Source: Clostridia bacterium
GTDB lineage: Bacteria > Bacillota > Clostridia > Oscillospirales > Acutalibacteraceae
Reading direction: 5' to 3'
DNA length: 5,178 nucleotides
Assembly (NCBI GenBank): GCA_017631705.1
Contig: JAGBSU010000011.1
Coordinates: 1-5,178 of the forward strand
The notes beneath the pieces were generated by a model that was not told the DNA's origin, ran no database searches, and worked only from the letters and a program-made list of their open reading frames with translations. Shown here piece by piece: positions 5,164 through 5,178 of this stretch; within the stretch, counting starts at the first letter, position 1; the number at the start of each line of letters is the position of its first letter. A program made the translations under genes and the position numbers.

Positions 5164-5178
5164 GCAAAACTTAAAAAC

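Overview
The window looks like chromosomal DNA of an endospore-forming Clostridia member (class Bacillota/Clostridia, perhaps an Oscillospirales-type genome). The evidence is the pair spoVM and sipL, the clostridial FeoB subtype, AGGAG-type ribosome binding sites and mother-cell (sigma-E-like) promoters. This placement is inferred from protein style only.

Layout. Positions 1-1968 (+) hold the C-terminal part of a ferrous iron transporter FeoB, whose start and P-loop lie off the left edge. A strong bidirectional terminator (1973-2000) separates it from everything to the right, where all confident genes read leftward on the minus strand. In transcription order, from the right, these are: a cyclase/arylformamidase-family hydrolase (4254-4862); a 47-residue two-helix, cysteine-containing membrane protein with a GTG start (4031-4174); a 275-bp MITE-like element (3755-4029); the 30-residue sporulation peptide SpoVM (3641-3733); a hairpin terminator (3607-3635); a near-consensus sigma-E promoter (3569-3604); and SipL, a SPOCS/DUF3794 protein with a C-terminal LysM domain (2006-3538). 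The right end (4866-5178) holds the cyclase promoter, a doubtful 60-residue membrane ORF, an extended -10 element and a GC-rich palindrome.

How the genes work together. In Bacillus, SpoVM is the amphipathic peptide that marks the convex forespore surface and anchors the coat ATPase SpoIVA. In Clostridioides difficile, SipL binds SpoIVA through its LysM domain. The window therefore carries two separate SpoIVA partners side by side, each with its own transcription signals. SpoIVA itself is not in view.

The most interesting point is that removing the MITE-like element, leaving one TA, puts the 47-residue gene 24 bp upstream of spoVM. The undescribed small membrane protein was therefore probably spoVM's operon partner and is a candidate new component of spore-coat or forespore-surface assembly. 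The element also makes a spurious 113-residue ORF that swallows spoVM, so automatic annotation may hide it.
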